A stretch of 64,000 nucleotides of DNA, taken from CAIWHR01 sp963781285 (GTDB lineage Bacteria; Pseudomonadota; Gammaproteobacteria; Burkholderiales; Casimicrobiaceae). The translations under genes were made by a program, and so were the position numbers. Below, in pieces: positions 17,326 through 26,887 of this stretch. The stretch lies in assembly GCA_963781285.1 (NCBI GenBank), contig CAWAFI010000022.1, positions 1-64,000 on the forward strand. Direction: 5' to 3'. Every line of letters begins with the position of its first letter. The stretch's first letter is position 1. Under the pieces are notes generated by a model. It did not search any database and was not told where the DNA came from. It saw nothing but the letters and a program-made list of their open reading frames with translations.

Positions 17326-18510
17326 ATGGCTCAAACCTTCATTTGGTCCAAGGCGGACTGGCCGCGCTTTCACTTCGATGCCGCTCACCTCGCACCAGCG
17401 CTTTCCATAGCTCGGCGCGAGCAGGGCAAGGTAATGGGACTGTTCCACGCAATCGGATTACACGAAGCAAAAGATGTTGCGCGTGATATCTGGACCGAGG
17501 AGGCCGTCGCTACTGCGGCGATTGAGGGGGAAAAGCTCGACTTGGCGGCTGTTCGCAGTTCCGTTACGCGGCGTCTCGGCGCCGAAGACGACGGCGAAAA
17601 GCGAGTAAGTCGCGACGTCGATGGCCTGCTCGATGTAATGCAGGATGCGGTTGGCTCCTTCCGAGAAAGGTTGGACGACGATCGGCTTCACCGCTGGCAC
17701 TCGGCACTCTTCCCCGGTGGCACCACCGGCATTCGGCGTATCGCCGTAGGCAAGTACCGTACGGGCGATGAGCCCATGCAAATCGTAAGCGGGGCCGTTG
17801 GTCGAGAGAAGGTGCATTACGAGGCTCCTCCCGCAACGCTGGTGCCCGGCGAAATGCGCCGATTCATCGAATGGTGGGAGCGTACACGGCCTGACCGAGA
17901 GCAGGGCCAACCCACCGACGGCATCGTGCGCGCCGCCATCGCCCATCTATGGTTCGAGACAATCCATCCCTTCGAAGATGGCAACGGCCGCATCGGCCGC
18001 GCCATCATTGACATGGCGCTGGCTCAGGATGTGCAAACCGACCGCCGACTCTACAGCATGGCACGCCAGCTGATGGCCGAGCGTAAAGCGTACTACGACA
18101 ACATCAATGCCGCGCAACGCGGCACGCTCGACGTCACAACCTGGGTCACGTTCTTCGTTGGCCAATTCACCGCAGCGTGTGCTACATCGCAGCGGGTCGT
18201 CGAGGCCGCTATCGAGAAAAGCAAATTCTGGGCAGCGCACGCTCGGCACGCTCTCAACGATCGACAATTCAAGGCGGTGAAGCGGGTACTTGACGCTGGG
18301 AAGGGAGGCTTTGAAGGAGGATTAAGCGCGGAGAAATACGCGAACCTCACAGAGGCTTCCAAGGCCACGGCCACGCGCGATCTGACCGATCTTGCGAAGG
18401 CCGGATTGCTTGTCAGCACCGGGCAAGGTCGCGGCACGCGTTATTGGGTGAATCTACCAGGCTGGTCCACCGCCAACAGCTCTCCGAAGCCCGAGACAGA
18501 GGGCAAATGA
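17326..18510 (+). CDS. Fic-domain protein (adenylyltransferase class) with N-terminal DUF4172-like region and C-terminal HTH
   Basis: A 394-residue Fic enzyme, expected to transfer AMP from ATP to a protein target. The catalytic loop HPFEDGNGRIGR (residues 214-225) is complete, with His214. An inhibitory motif of the (S/T)xxxE(G/N) type, TAAIEG (63-68), precedes the core, so activity is probably self-restrained (class II arrangement). Residues 1-100 resemble DUF4172, often found on such proteins. The C-terminal ~90 residues (SAEKYANLTEASKATATRDL, GLLVSTGQGRGTRYWVN) look like a winged helix that could bind DNA. No antitoxin gene lies beside it. It stands alone between regulator paralogues and IS remnants, which suggests horizontal acquisition. 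Confidence 0.88.
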   Translation: MAQTFIWSKADWPRFHFDAAHLAPALSIARREQGKVMGLFHAIGLHEAKDVARDIWTEEAVATAAIEGEKLDLAAVRSSVTRRLGAEDDGEKRVSRDVDGLLDVMQDAVGSFRERLDDDRLHRWHSALFPGGTTGIRRIAVGKYRTGDEPMQIVSGAVGREKVHYEAPPATLVPGEMRRFIEWWERTRPDREQGQPTDGIVRAAIAHLWFETIHPFEDGNGRIGRAIIDMALAQDVQTDRRLYSMARQLMAERKAYYDNINAAQRGTLDVTTWVTFFVGQFTAACATSQRVVEAAIEKSKFWAAHARHALNDRQFKAVKRVLDAGKGGFEGGLSAEKYANLTEASKATATRDLTDLAKAGLLVSTGQGRGTRYWVNLPGWSTANSSPKPETEGK

Positions 18511-18693
18511 GGCGAACTCGCCTCAGGTCGATACTTGCGACGTGCGCGATGTTCAAGCTGGCGCCGCAGCGATCGGTGGTACCGCGTACGCCAGGTCTTT
18601 CCCATTTTCGATTTGTGGCATGACGCCGTAGGATCGCTCCAGTGACAGACACATCCCTCTGGAAACTACGCGAACTTTCTCAACACCTTGGGA

Positions 18694-18789
18694 GATTTTG
18701 ACGCCTCGCTCGCACGGCTCTCCCGCGCGCACGTCCAGCTCGAACGTACTGAAACGGATGATCGGAGAACCGGGCGGTTCGTTTTGCAT
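18694..18789 (-). pseudogene. winged-helix regulator, N-terminal stub (copy 3, 5' part)
   Basis: Only the first 32 codons of the winged-helix/TPR family remain (MQNEPPGSPIIRFSTFELDV, then RAGEPCERGVKI). After them the frame runs into unrelated sequence. The leader ahead of the ATG resembles the sequence just downstream of copy 2 (19720-19745), showing a shared origin. Confidence 0.7.
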
Positions 18790-18836
18790 CGGGGGTCACG
18801 TTTACCCACTCGTTGCTGCTGGGTATGGTCTCCTCA

Positions 18837-19740
18837 TCAACTCGTCGGAAACTTCATCCGACGCAGCAGGTCGTCGAAACGCGGGTCCGGCCGCAGGTCA
18901 TCAAGAAACGGCATTCTGACGTATGGCATCCAAGGCGCGGGCTCCTGGTATGCCGACTCGAGGAGTCGGAAGGCTTCGTCCCTTTCGCCGAGTGAACCGT
19001 GGATCACGGCCGGCCAAAACGAGGAGACGTATCGTTGCTTTGCGGCTGCCTGAAGTTGGTCCAGAACCCTGAGTGCGTCCTCCCGCCTCCCTGCGACGCC
19101 ATAGCAATGACCGAGCACGCCGAGAAAGTACTGGCTCGTGCCCGTGGCTCGGACGACTTCCTCCATATCCGCGATACCGAAGTCGTCCGTTCGCGTTATC
19201 GCAAGAGTCCATGCAATCACAGACCGCGCCGGAGGAAAGGAAGGATCGTGCTCAAGACACCGGCGAGACTGCGCGATCGCTCGATCGTATTGCCGTGCTT
19301 GGTAAAGGAAGACGCCCGCCATCCAATGCAATATTAGGGACAGCGGATCGAGCTCCACTGCCCGCAGTGCCCAAAAGACCCCTTCATCGAAGCGTCCCGA
19401 TGCAGTCAACGGACAGGCGTACACCTGGGCCGCAACCGAGCTTCGGGGGTCGAGCTCAACGGCGCGCCTGCCTTCTTCCTCGGCGGCCTGAAAAGAATAA
19501 TCGTAGTGAAGGATCGCGAACGAGAGCGCCGCGTGCGCATCCGAAAGCCTATTGTCGATTGCAAGCGCCTTCAATGCGGCGGCTTTCGCTCGTGCACAGC
19601 CGTCTTCCGGCTTTACATAGCCCCACCAACCTAGCCGCGACGCACAGTCGGCCAAGCCGGCATAGGCAGCCGCATAGCCCGGATCTCTATCGATCGCTCG
19701 CTGGAAGTATTCGGCACCTTGGCAATGCTTTGCATCCGGA
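18837..19740 (-). pseudogene. TPR half of a winged-helix/TPR regulator (copy 3, 3' part)
   Basis: About 300 codons of the TPR domain, closely matching the end of copy 2 (GLADCASRLGWWGYVKPEDG, ending DPRFDDLLRRMKFPTS). The winged helix and TolB part are missing. A paralogue-style start (ATGCAAAGC near 19734) sits directly ahead of the TPR sequence but in another frame, as expected if a deletion removed codons 3 to about 290. It could be expressed only from a chance start such as the one at 19754. Confidence 0.75.
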
Positions 19741-19746
19741 TCGCGT

Positions 19747-21511
19747 TTAACCACTCGTTGCTGAGGGAGGTGTCCCCACCAGCTTGCTGGGGAACTTCAT
19801 CCGACGCAGCAGGTTATCGAAGCGTGGGTCCGGCCGCAGGAAATCGAACCACGGAGCCACTTTGACCCACGGCATCCAAGCCGCGTGCTCCTGGCGGCCC
19901 GACTCGAGGAGTCGGAAGGCTTCGTCCATTTCGCCCAGAGAACCGTAGATCGCGGCCTGCCAAAAGGGGGAGATGTATCGTTGCGTAGCGGCTTCCTGAT
20001 GTTGGTTCAAGATTCTGAGCGCGTCGGCTCGCCTTCCGGCGACGCCGTAACAATAACCGAGCACGCCAAGATGGTACTGGCTCGCGCCCGGAATTCGGAC
20101 TACCTCCTCCATATCGGATATACCAAAGTCGTCCCCTCGGGTTGTCGCAAGAGCAAGTGCAATCGTGGACCGCGCCGGCGGAAAAGAAGGATCGAGCTCG
20201 AGACACCGGCGAGACCGCGCGATCGCTCGATCGTATTGCCGTGCAATGAAAAGCCAGATTCCCGCCGTCCACTGCAGCGCCAGCGACAACGGATCGAGCT
20301 CGACTGCCCGCAGTGCCTGAAATACTCCCTCCTCCGTGCGTACCGTTGTCATCAAGACACAGCCGTACACCTGGGCCGCAATCGAGCTTCGCGGGTCGAG
20401 TTCAACGGCACGCAGGCTTGCTTCCTCGGCTACCGGGAACGAATAATCGTAGTGAAGGATCGCGAACGCGAGCGCGGCGTGGGCATCCGAAAGAGTATTG
20501 TCGATTTCAATCGCCTTCAATGCGGCGGCTTTCGCCCGACCACATCCATCCTCGGGATTCACATAGCCCCACCAACCCAGCCTCGTCGCTGAATCGGCCA
20601 AGCCGGCGTAGGCGGGGGCGTAGTTCGGATCCTTATCGATGGCTCGTTGGAAGTATTCGGCGCCTTTGCTCATGCCTTCCACGGTGCGCTTGTTCCAGAA
20701 GTAGCGGCCCCGCAGGTAGTCCTCTAGCACTTGCGGATCTACCTGCCGTGTCCGGGCGAGCTGGGACTGCTCGTGGGGCGTCACTTTGGCTTCGACCTGC
20801 CGGGCGATGGCTTGGGCCACTTCCGACTGCAGGGCCATAACATCGCTCAGATCGCGGTCGTAGCTATCAGCCCAAAGCAAGGTGTCGTCTTGCGTATAGA
20901 TGAGCTGCACCGAGATTCGCACTCGCCCCTCGGTGCGAAGCACGGTCCCTTCCACAACGCCGTCGACCCCTAACTCGCGCGCGATCTCCGGAACGGATTT
21001 GTGCGCGCCCTTGTAGGTCATGGCGGTGGTCCGCGACGTCACGCGCAGCGCACTGATATGCGCCAGACTGGTGATCAGCGCCTCGGTCAGCCCATCGGCG
21101 AAGTATTCCTGCGCGGGATCGTGCGAGAGGTCCTCCAGCGGCAGCACGGCCAGCGACTCGACTCGTCCTGAAGCCTTTCCCAGAAGCGAAATCATCCGGT
21201 AGCCGCGGCGCGGAATGGTTTCGACGAACCGCGGACTCTCCGCGGAATCGCCCAGGGCTTCGCGCAGCTTGTTGATCGCCTTGTTCAGGCCGTGATCGAA
21301 ATCCACAAAGGTATGCGGACGGCCAGAGTCTGCTGCGCAGCTCCTCGCGGGTGACCAGCTGCCCGGGATGGGCGAGGAGCATCTCCAGAATCCGCAGCGG
21401 CTGTTCCTGAAGCCCGATCTTGACGCCTCGCTTGCGCAGTTCTCCAGCGCGCACGTCCAGCTCGAACGTGCCGAAGCGGATGACCTGAGGACCGGACGAT
21501 TCGCTTTGCAT
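19747..21511 (-). CDS. winged-helix regulator with TolB-like and TPR domains (copy 2, one frameshift)
   Basis: Same architecture as the intact copy at 15290-17020. The winged helix starts at ATG 21509-21511 (MQSESSGPQVIRFGTFELDV) and runs to SRLWPS, then one extra base near 21315 moves the frame; the rest (HTFVDFDHGLNKAINKLREA onward) is open to 19747. Relative to copy 1 the inserted base is a single c between gtatg and ggac. Either a recent inactivating mutation or a sequencing error. The TolB part is LAVLPLEDLSHDPAQEYFAD and the TPR part ends LRRMKFPSKLVGTPPSATSG. Its upstream flank (21541-21681) is shared with copy 4. Confidence 0.8.
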
Positions 21512-21540
21512 CCGGATTGTGCCGAACCCCCCTTGGTGCC

Positions 21541-21681
21541 GTTGAAGCCTACCACTGCTTCGAGTTCAGACCCTAATCTCGGGTTGCCTCCGCGGGGACA
21601 CCTTCACACAACATGCTGATTTTATTGATTGATTTTGGGGACAAAGAAAGGACTCGCAGGGCATTGACCGGCGCGCACGTT
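21541..21681. repeat. duplicated divergent intergenic module, copy A
   Basis: About 140 bases lying between the copy-2 regulator (leftward) and a secreted protein (rightward). It matches 24511-24651 almost base for base, including a conserved AT-rich stretch TTTTATTGATTGATTTTGGG. The two differ at scattered positions and one single-base gap. It probably carries the promoters for both directions. Confidence 0.85.
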
Positions 21682-21738
21682 AGCAAGAAGTTAGCGCCGC
21701 CACAGGTTTCCTAACTTGGGCGAAAAAAGGAGACATCC

Positions 21739-22200
21739 ATGAAACGGCACATCGCACATACGGCGCTGGGAATCATTCTTTGTTCGATGCTTTTGGGGAT
21801 CGCACAGGCGGCGCTGGCGCACGGGCATGCCTGCACTATGTCAGGCGTCGCGGGAAAGTACGGTTATACGTCTGGCGGGACAATCGTATCGCCGCCAGTC
21901 GGGCTGTTCACCGCCGTTGGTCGCGCCACATTGACTAAGTCAGGAACCTTCAGCGGTGCACAGACCACGAGCATCGCCGGGAACTTCTTCGAGGAAACCC
22001 TGGAGGGATCCTTTACGGTGAATTCCGATTGCACAGGGAGTATGACGGCCAACATCTACCATGGCAGCACGCTGGTGCGCACTACACAACTGCATTTTGT
22101 GTGGGATCACGACGAAAATGAGGCGCGCGCGATTTTCCTGGCGCCTGGGACTGCGATCACCCTTGCCGCCCGCAAGATGTCTTACGACGACGAGGACTGA
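21739..22200 (+). CDS. small secreted protein, function unknown
   Basis: A 153-residue protein with a clear signal peptide (MKRHIAHTALGIILCSMLLG, cleavage near ALAHG) and ribosome site AGGAG 8 bases before the ATG. The mature part is Gly/Thr rich with predicted beta strands (GKYGYTSGGTIV, GSFTVNSDCTGSMTANIYHG) and ends in an acidic DDED. Proteins of this size and pattern, lipocalin-like barrels, are common as unnamed secreted proteins in soil bacteria. It is divergent from the copy-2 winged-helix gene and could be its target. Confidence 0.7.
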   Translation: MKRHIAHTALGIILCSMLLGIAQAALAHGHACTMSGVAGKYGYTSGGTIVSPPVGLFTAVGRATLTKSGTFSGAQTTSIAGNFFEETLEGSFTVNSDCTGSMTANIYHGSTLVRTTQLHFVWDHDENEARAIFLAPGTAITLAARKMSYDDED

Positions 22201-22247
22201 GGTTTGACAACGATCCCGGGCAGTCAAAGGTGACGAGGAGGTGAACC

Positions 22248-23603
22248 ATGTTTCGCAAATCATTGATTGCGACCGCACTCGCCTCGCTCTGCGCCACCGG
22301 TGCCTGGGCGGCGGTGTCCGCGGACGAAGCCAAGCAGCTCGGCACGACGCTGACGGCGGTCGGCGCCGAGAAGGCCGCCAACAAGGACGGGACCATTCCC
22401 GAATACGCGGGCGGGCTCACCACGCCTCCGGAGTCGTACCAGAAAGGCAGCGGCTTTCGCGTCGATCCGTTCGCGAACGAGAAGCCGCGCCTTTCTATTA
22501 CCGGCAAGGACATGGCCGCGCACGCGGGCAAGCTGACGGCGGGCGCGCAGGAGCTGCTGAAGCGCAACGCATCGTGGCGCATCGACGTCTACCCGACGCA
22601 CCGGACAGTCGCGTACCCGAAGCGCTATCTCGACAACACGTTGAAGAACGCCACCGGCGCCAGGTCTGTCGAGGGCGGGCTTGGGATGGAAAACGCGCTG
22701 CCCGGTGTCCCGTTCCCGATTCCCAAGTCGGGCTCGGAGGCGATGTGGAATCACCTGATGCGCTACTCCGGCTACGCGTATACCTACAAGTACGACAACT
22801 GGAACGTCGATTCGGCGGGCGTCCCGACGCTGGCGCAGACCGCCGAGTTGTGGCAGGAGTTTCCGCTCCAGGATCCGAAGAAGACGGATGCCGCGCAACC
22901 TACGGACGGATACTGGAAACTGAAGGCGCTCTTCCAGGGCCCGGCGCGCCGAGTGGGTGAAGGGGTGATGGGGCTGGACGCGGTCAACCCGCTGACGCAA
23001 CCGCGACGTGTCTGGCAATACCTGCCCGGCCAGCGGCGGGTCAAACTGGCGCCCGACATCGCCTACGACACGCCGAACCCCGGTACGGCGGGCGTTGCGA
23101 CGTACGACGACCTATTTTTGTTCAACGGCGCGCAGGACCGCTTCGACTGGAAGCTCGTCGGCAAGAAGGAGATGTACGTCCCCTACAACGGCTATCGCTA
23201 CTTCGCGTCCAAGCCCACCGACATCACGAGGCCCGGAGCCGTCAACCCGGATCTTCTGCGCTGGGAGCTGCACCGCGTTTGGGTCGTCGAAGCGACGCTG
23301 AAGCCCGGCAAGCACCATATCTACGCCAGGCGGACCTACTACCTCGACGAGGACAGCTGGGTGGCGTTGGCTTCCGACGAGTACGATGCGCGGGGCCAGC
23401 TGTTCGTCGCCGGCTTCAGCAACCCGGTTTTCGTGTATGACCAGCAGGCGATCAATTGCGACAATTACATGATCTACAACTTTGCAGTCGGCGCCTACAC
23501 CGTTTCCGGATTGCAAGGCGGCTACTCCGGGACCCGGTACGGCGATCCGCTGCCGCCGATGCAGTGGGCGCCGGAGGCGCTTGCCGGATCGGGCGTCCGC
23601 TGA
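22248..23603 (+). CDS. DUF1329 family outer-membrane-associated protein
   Basis: A 451-residue exported protein of the DUF1329 family, found widely in beta- and gammaproteobacteria, often near RND exporters or in lipid/sterol-use loci. Signal peptide MFRKSLIATALASLCATGAW; mature part starts AVSADEAKQLG. Family signatures include GTIPEYAGGLTTPP and the central PRRVWQYLPGQRRVKLAPDI. The C-terminal half (WVVEATLKPGKHHIYARRTY, YLDEDSWVALASDEYDARGQ) has the LolA-like beta fold expected for the family. A very strong ribosome site (GAGGAGGTG) precedes the ATG. No exporter genes are adjacent, so its partner is unknown. Confidence 0.9.
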   Translation: MFRKSLIATALASLCATGAWAAVSADEAKQLGTTLTAVGAEKAANKDGTIPEYAGGLTTPPESYQKGSGFRVDPFANEKPRLSITGKDMAAHAGKLTAGAQELLKRNASWRIDVYPTHRTVAYPKRYLDNTLKNATGARSVEGGLGMENALPGVPFPIPKSGSEAMWNHLMRYSGYAYTYKYDNWNVDSAGVPTLAQTAELWQEFPLQDPKKTDAAQPTDGYWKLKALFQGPARRVGEGVMGLDAVNPLTQPRRVWQYLPGQRRVKLAPDIAYDTPNPGTAGVATYDDLFLFNGAQDRFDWKLVGKKEMYVPYNGYRYFASKPTDITRPGAVNPDLLRWELHRVWVVEATLKPGKHHIYARRTYYLDEDSWVALASDEYDARGQLFVAGFSNPVFVYDQQAINCDNYMIYNFAVGAYTVSGLQGGYSGTRYGDPLPPMQWAPEALAGSGVR

Positions 23604-23756
23604 CGCAGGTCTGCCGGATCACGGCGCGTGACCTGCCCGTGGTCCGGCAGCACCGAATGAGTTGAACCGTGGTGGGTCCGGCCGCCACGCAGTTTGATTC
23701 GTCGTGCGGCCGCGGGTGCCGCATGTACGCCGGGGCGGGGGAATTTTCCGATCGAG

Positions 23757-24481
23757 TCACACAATCGGGTAATTCAGGTGACGAAGCAAGTCCTGAAAAC
23801 GTGGCTCGGAGCGCAGGGTGTCGAAGCGGAGATCCATCTTGAGACAGGTGCGAATCCGTGGGTGCGTGCACGAGCTGTGCCGAGACGCGCACCCGTCCCT
23901 CGGAGCGAATCACCGAGCCTTCGATAATCCCGTCGACATCGAGCTCACGCGCAATCTGCGGGCAGGGGCTTTTGCGCATTCTTGTAAACCTTGGCCGTGA
24001 TGCGCGAAACGACTCGCAGCGCTCCGATCTTGGCGAGGTTCGTCGTCAGCACTTCGGTGAGTCCTTCCGCGAAGTACTCCTGCTCCGGGTCACCGGACAG
24101 GTTCTCCAGAGGCAGCACCAGCAACGAGCGGATCTTCTGGCGATCGGCGCTCAGGTCGCCAAGGAACCGATAACCGCGCCGCGACAGAGTTTCGACGAAT
24201 CGAGGACTCTCCGCGGAATCGCCCAGCGCTTCGCGCAGCTTGTTGATCGCCTTGTTCAGGCCGTGATCGAAATCCACGAAGCTATGCGAAGGCCAGAGTC
24301 GACTGCGCAGCTCCTCGCGCGTGACCACCTGCCCGGGATGAGCGAGGAGCATCTCCAGAATTCGCAGCGGCTGCTCCTGGAGCTTGATCCTGGCGCCGCG
24401 CTTGCGCAGTTCTCCCGCGCGCACGTCCAGCTCGAACGTGCTGAAGCGGATGACCTGAGGACCGGACGATTCGGTTTGCAT
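23757..24481 (-). pseudogene. winged-helix/TPR regulator with large internal deletion (copy 4)
   Basis: The winged helix (from MQTESSGPQ at 24481) and the start of the TolB-like domain are preserved to KPLP, where an extra base in the ggg run at 23960-23962 shifts the frame. The next part, QIARELDVDGIIEGSVIRSE, continues to APTDSHL. It then jumps straight to the extreme C terminus of the family (LRSEPRFQDLLRHLNYPIV, stop at 23757), in another frame. About 300 codons of TPR are gone. Promoter module 24511-24651 is intact, so a DNA-binding fragment could still be made. Confidence 0.8.
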
Positions 24482-24510
24482 CCGGGCTGTGCCCAACTCC
24501 CCTTGGTGCT

Positions 24511-24651
24511 GTTGAAGCCTACCACTACGCCGGTTCAGACCCCAATCTCGGGTTGCCTCCGCGGGGACACCTTCACACAACATGCTGATTTTATTGATTG
24601 ATTTTGGGGACAAAGAAAGGACCCGCAGGGCATTGATCAGCGCGCGCGTTC
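24511..24651. repeat. duplicated divergent intergenic module, copy B
   Basis: Counterpart of 21541-21681. It lies between the deleted copy-4 regulator (leftward) and the beta-propeller protein (rightward). Identity is strongest from ATCTCGGGTTGCC through GGGGACAAAGAAAGGAC and falls off at the right end. Confidence 0.85.
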
Positions 24652-24752
24652 GCGGAGAGTTCGCCGCTACACGACGACGAAATCGACAGCGGAACACGGG
24701 TCACGGATCAGGATTGAGCGCCTAACAAGGACCTCGAATTGAGGAGCCGTTC

Positions 24753-26435
24753 ATGAAACCTATTCGCATCGTCCTCGGCTGCATTCTTGTGTCATTTGGA
24801 TTTCTGGCCGGCGGCGCCGGCGCGCAAGTCATCACCGAGTTCAGCGCCGGCATCAGTGCCGGCGCGGGGCTTGCGAGCATTACCGCCGGCCCCGACGGCA
24901 ACGTGTGGTTCACGGAGCAAAACGCCAACCAGATCGGGCGCATCACTCCGCATGGCGTCGTCACCGAGTTCAGCGCCGGCATCAGCGCCGGTGCGCATCC
25001 TACGGGCATCTCGGCCGGTCCGGATGGCAACCTGTGGTTCACGGAACCTAGCATCAACCGGATCGGGCGGATTACCCCCGGCGGCGTCGTCACGGAGTTC
25101 AGCGCCGGCATTACCGCACACCCTAACCTCATCACGGCCGGCCCCGATGGCAACCTATGGTTCACGGAATCGCCGCCGTCGAGTCCATTCGGGCAGGTGT
25201 GGAGAATCGGGCGGATTACGCCGACCGGCGTCGTCACCGAGTTCAGCGTCGGCACCAACTGGCTAGTGTCCCTTAGGGGCATCACGGCTGGCCCCGATGG
25301 CAACCTGTGGTTCACGGAACACATTTCACCTTTCTTGGGGGGGTCGCCGCACGGTCGGATCGGGCGGATTACCCCGGCGGGCGTCGTCACCGTTGTCGGC
25401 AACTTCGTCGGTGGACCTGGGGCCATCACCGCCGGCCCGGACGGCAACCTGTGGTTCACGGACGGTTACGGCCACCGGATCGGGCGGATTACCCCGCAGG
25501 GCGTTTTCATCGGCGGCATCAGCGCCGGCGCGGCGGACATCACCGCCGGCTCCGACGGCAACCTATGGTTCACCAACAGTCTCGGGATCGGGCGAATCAG
25601 CACGGCCGGCGTCGTCACCTATTTCAGCGCCGGCATCACCGTGGGCGCGGGACCTCGCGGCATCACGGCCGGCCCAGACGGCAACCTGTGGTTCACGGAA
25701 CCTGGCGTCAACCGGATCGGGCGGATCACCGTGCCTGCCGCACCGATTCCGGATTTCGGCTTGTACAGAAAGCTGGTTCCGGGCGCTGGGACCCCCTACT
25801 ACCGCTTCCTGCTCGATTTCAATTTCGATCACGTTCCCGACGCGAACATCCCGTATGGTGCGCCGGGAGACGTACCGCTCGTTGGCAGCATGAGCCCAGG
25901 GGGCAAATCGAGCCTCATCGTTTATCGGGACGGCATGTGGTACATCGATACGAATCGCAACGGCACGGCCGATACCGTGGTGGGATTCGGTGGCGTGCAT
26001 GGCGACCTACCGCTGGCGGCGAATTTCTCCGGCTCGGGATCCCTCGACGATCTGGTGATCTACCGCGCCGGCGCCTGGTTCGTCGACCGCAATCTCGATG
26101 GAGCAGTCGATGTCATCTATTACTTTGGTGGGGCAGGTGACACGCCGTTGGCGGCCGACGTCAATGGGGACGGCATCGCCGACCTGGTGATCTACCGCAG
26201 CGGTATCTGGTTCATCGACACCAATCGGGACGGCAACGCGAACATGATCGTCGGCTTCGGCGGGATGTCGCAGGACATTCCGCTGCTGTTCGACTGGGAT
26301 GGCGACGGCAAGGCCGATCTGTGCATCTTTCGCGATGGCGTCTGGTACGTGAGCACGAAGCGCGACGGCGTGGCCGACGCGATCTTCGGCTACGGGGCGC
26401 CCGGCGACCTGCCCCTGGTAGGCCAGTTCCACTGA
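24753..26435 (+). CDS. secreted Vgb-like beta-propeller protein with FG-GAP/VCBS-type C-terminal repeats
   Basis: A 560-residue exported protein. The signal peptide is MKPIRIVLGCILVSFGFLAG with cleavage near GAGAQ. Residues about 25-330 hold seven repeats built on ITAGPDGNLWFTE followed by RIGRITP, the hallmark of virginiamycin-B-lyase-like (streptogramin lyase) propellers. Residues about 345-560 hold several FG-GAP-like units (YGAPGDVPLVG, DLVIYRSGIWFIDTNRDG). In true Vgb enzymes a propeller of about 290 residues binds Mg2+ and opens the antibiotic ring. Here the export and extra domain argue for a surface or binding role. It is divergent from the copy-4 regulator across the shared promoter module. 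Confidence 0.8.
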   Translation: MKPIRIVLGCILVSFGFLAGGAGAQVITEFSAGISAGAGLASITAGPDGNVWFTEQNANQIGRITPHGVVTEFSAGISAGAHPTGISAGPDGNLWFTEPSINRIGRITPGGVVTEFSAGITAHPNLITAGPDGNLWFTESPPSSPFGQVWRIGRITPTGVVTEFSVGTNWLVSLRGITAGPDGNLWFTEHISPFLGGSPHGRIGRITPAGVVTVVGNFVGGPGAITAGPDGNLWFTDGYGHRIGRITPQGVFIGGISAGAADITAGSDGNLWFTNSLGIGRISTAGVVTYFSAGITVGAGPRGITAGPDGNLWFTEPGVNRIGRITVPAAPIPDFGLYRKLVPGAGTPYYRFLLDFNFDHVPDANIPYGAPGDVPLVGSMSPGGKSSLIVYRDGMWYIDTNRNGTADTVVGFGGVHGDLPLAANFSGSGSLDDLVIYRAGAWFVDRNLDGAVDVIYYFGGAGDTPLAADVNGDGIADLVIYRSGIWFIDTNRDGNANMIVGFGGMSQDIPLLFDWDGDGKADLCIFRDGVWYVSTKRDGVADAIFGYGAPGDLPLVGQFH

Positions 26436-26474
26436 TCGATTGCGCGCCACGCGTGAGGCTAGCGCGAGCAAGTG

Positions 26475-26759
26475 ATGAGCCATTCCAAGACACACCTACA
26501 GTGGGACGTGTTAGAGGGAGCGGTGACGACGCAGATGCTGACGATTCCGCCGTTCGGAGCGAACGAGACCGTGTTTGCGAATGGGACGCTGGTGGGGCCG
26601 GACAACAATTGGGCGCTGCGGATCGGGGCTTGCCCGACGCCGGTGAATTTGGTGCCGAGCGCGCTGCACGTGAGCGCCTATGCCTACAATCCGGTGACCG
26701 ACAAGTTCCTCTACTTCTTCACCACCCCGGCCAACAACGGCACCAGCAACAGCTGGTAA
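26475..26759 (+). CDS. small hypothetical protein
   Basis: A 94-residue reading frame from ATG 26475, 40 bases after the propeller gene. It contains TTQMLTIPPFGANETVFANG and SAYAYNPVTDKFLYFFTTPA and ends NGTSNSW. There is no signal peptide or membrane segment and only a weak ribosome site (GCGAG). I do not recognise a family. Composition is protein-like and it may be the end of the same transcript, but a non-coding origin cannot be excluded. Confidence 0.4.
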   Translation: MSHSKTHLQWDVLEGAVTTQMLTIPPFGANETVFANGTLVGPDNNWALRIGACPTPVNLVPSALHVSAYAYNPVTDKFLYFFTTPANNGTSNSW

Positions 26760-26887
26760 CGGCGCCGGCGGCTGGCCGACGCCGCTAGCATTGCATTTTT
26801 GGCAGAATCGTATCTAGTGAATCGGGGGCGATGAACATCCGGACTTGGCCGTTCGGCGAAGTCCGCGAACGTCCGCTTCGCTAGGAC

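Noticed and set aside
17326..18510. Fic gene as the toxin of a two-gene toxin-antitoxin pair
   Set aside because: No small antitoxin gene lies on either side, and the inhibitory motif is inside the same protein.
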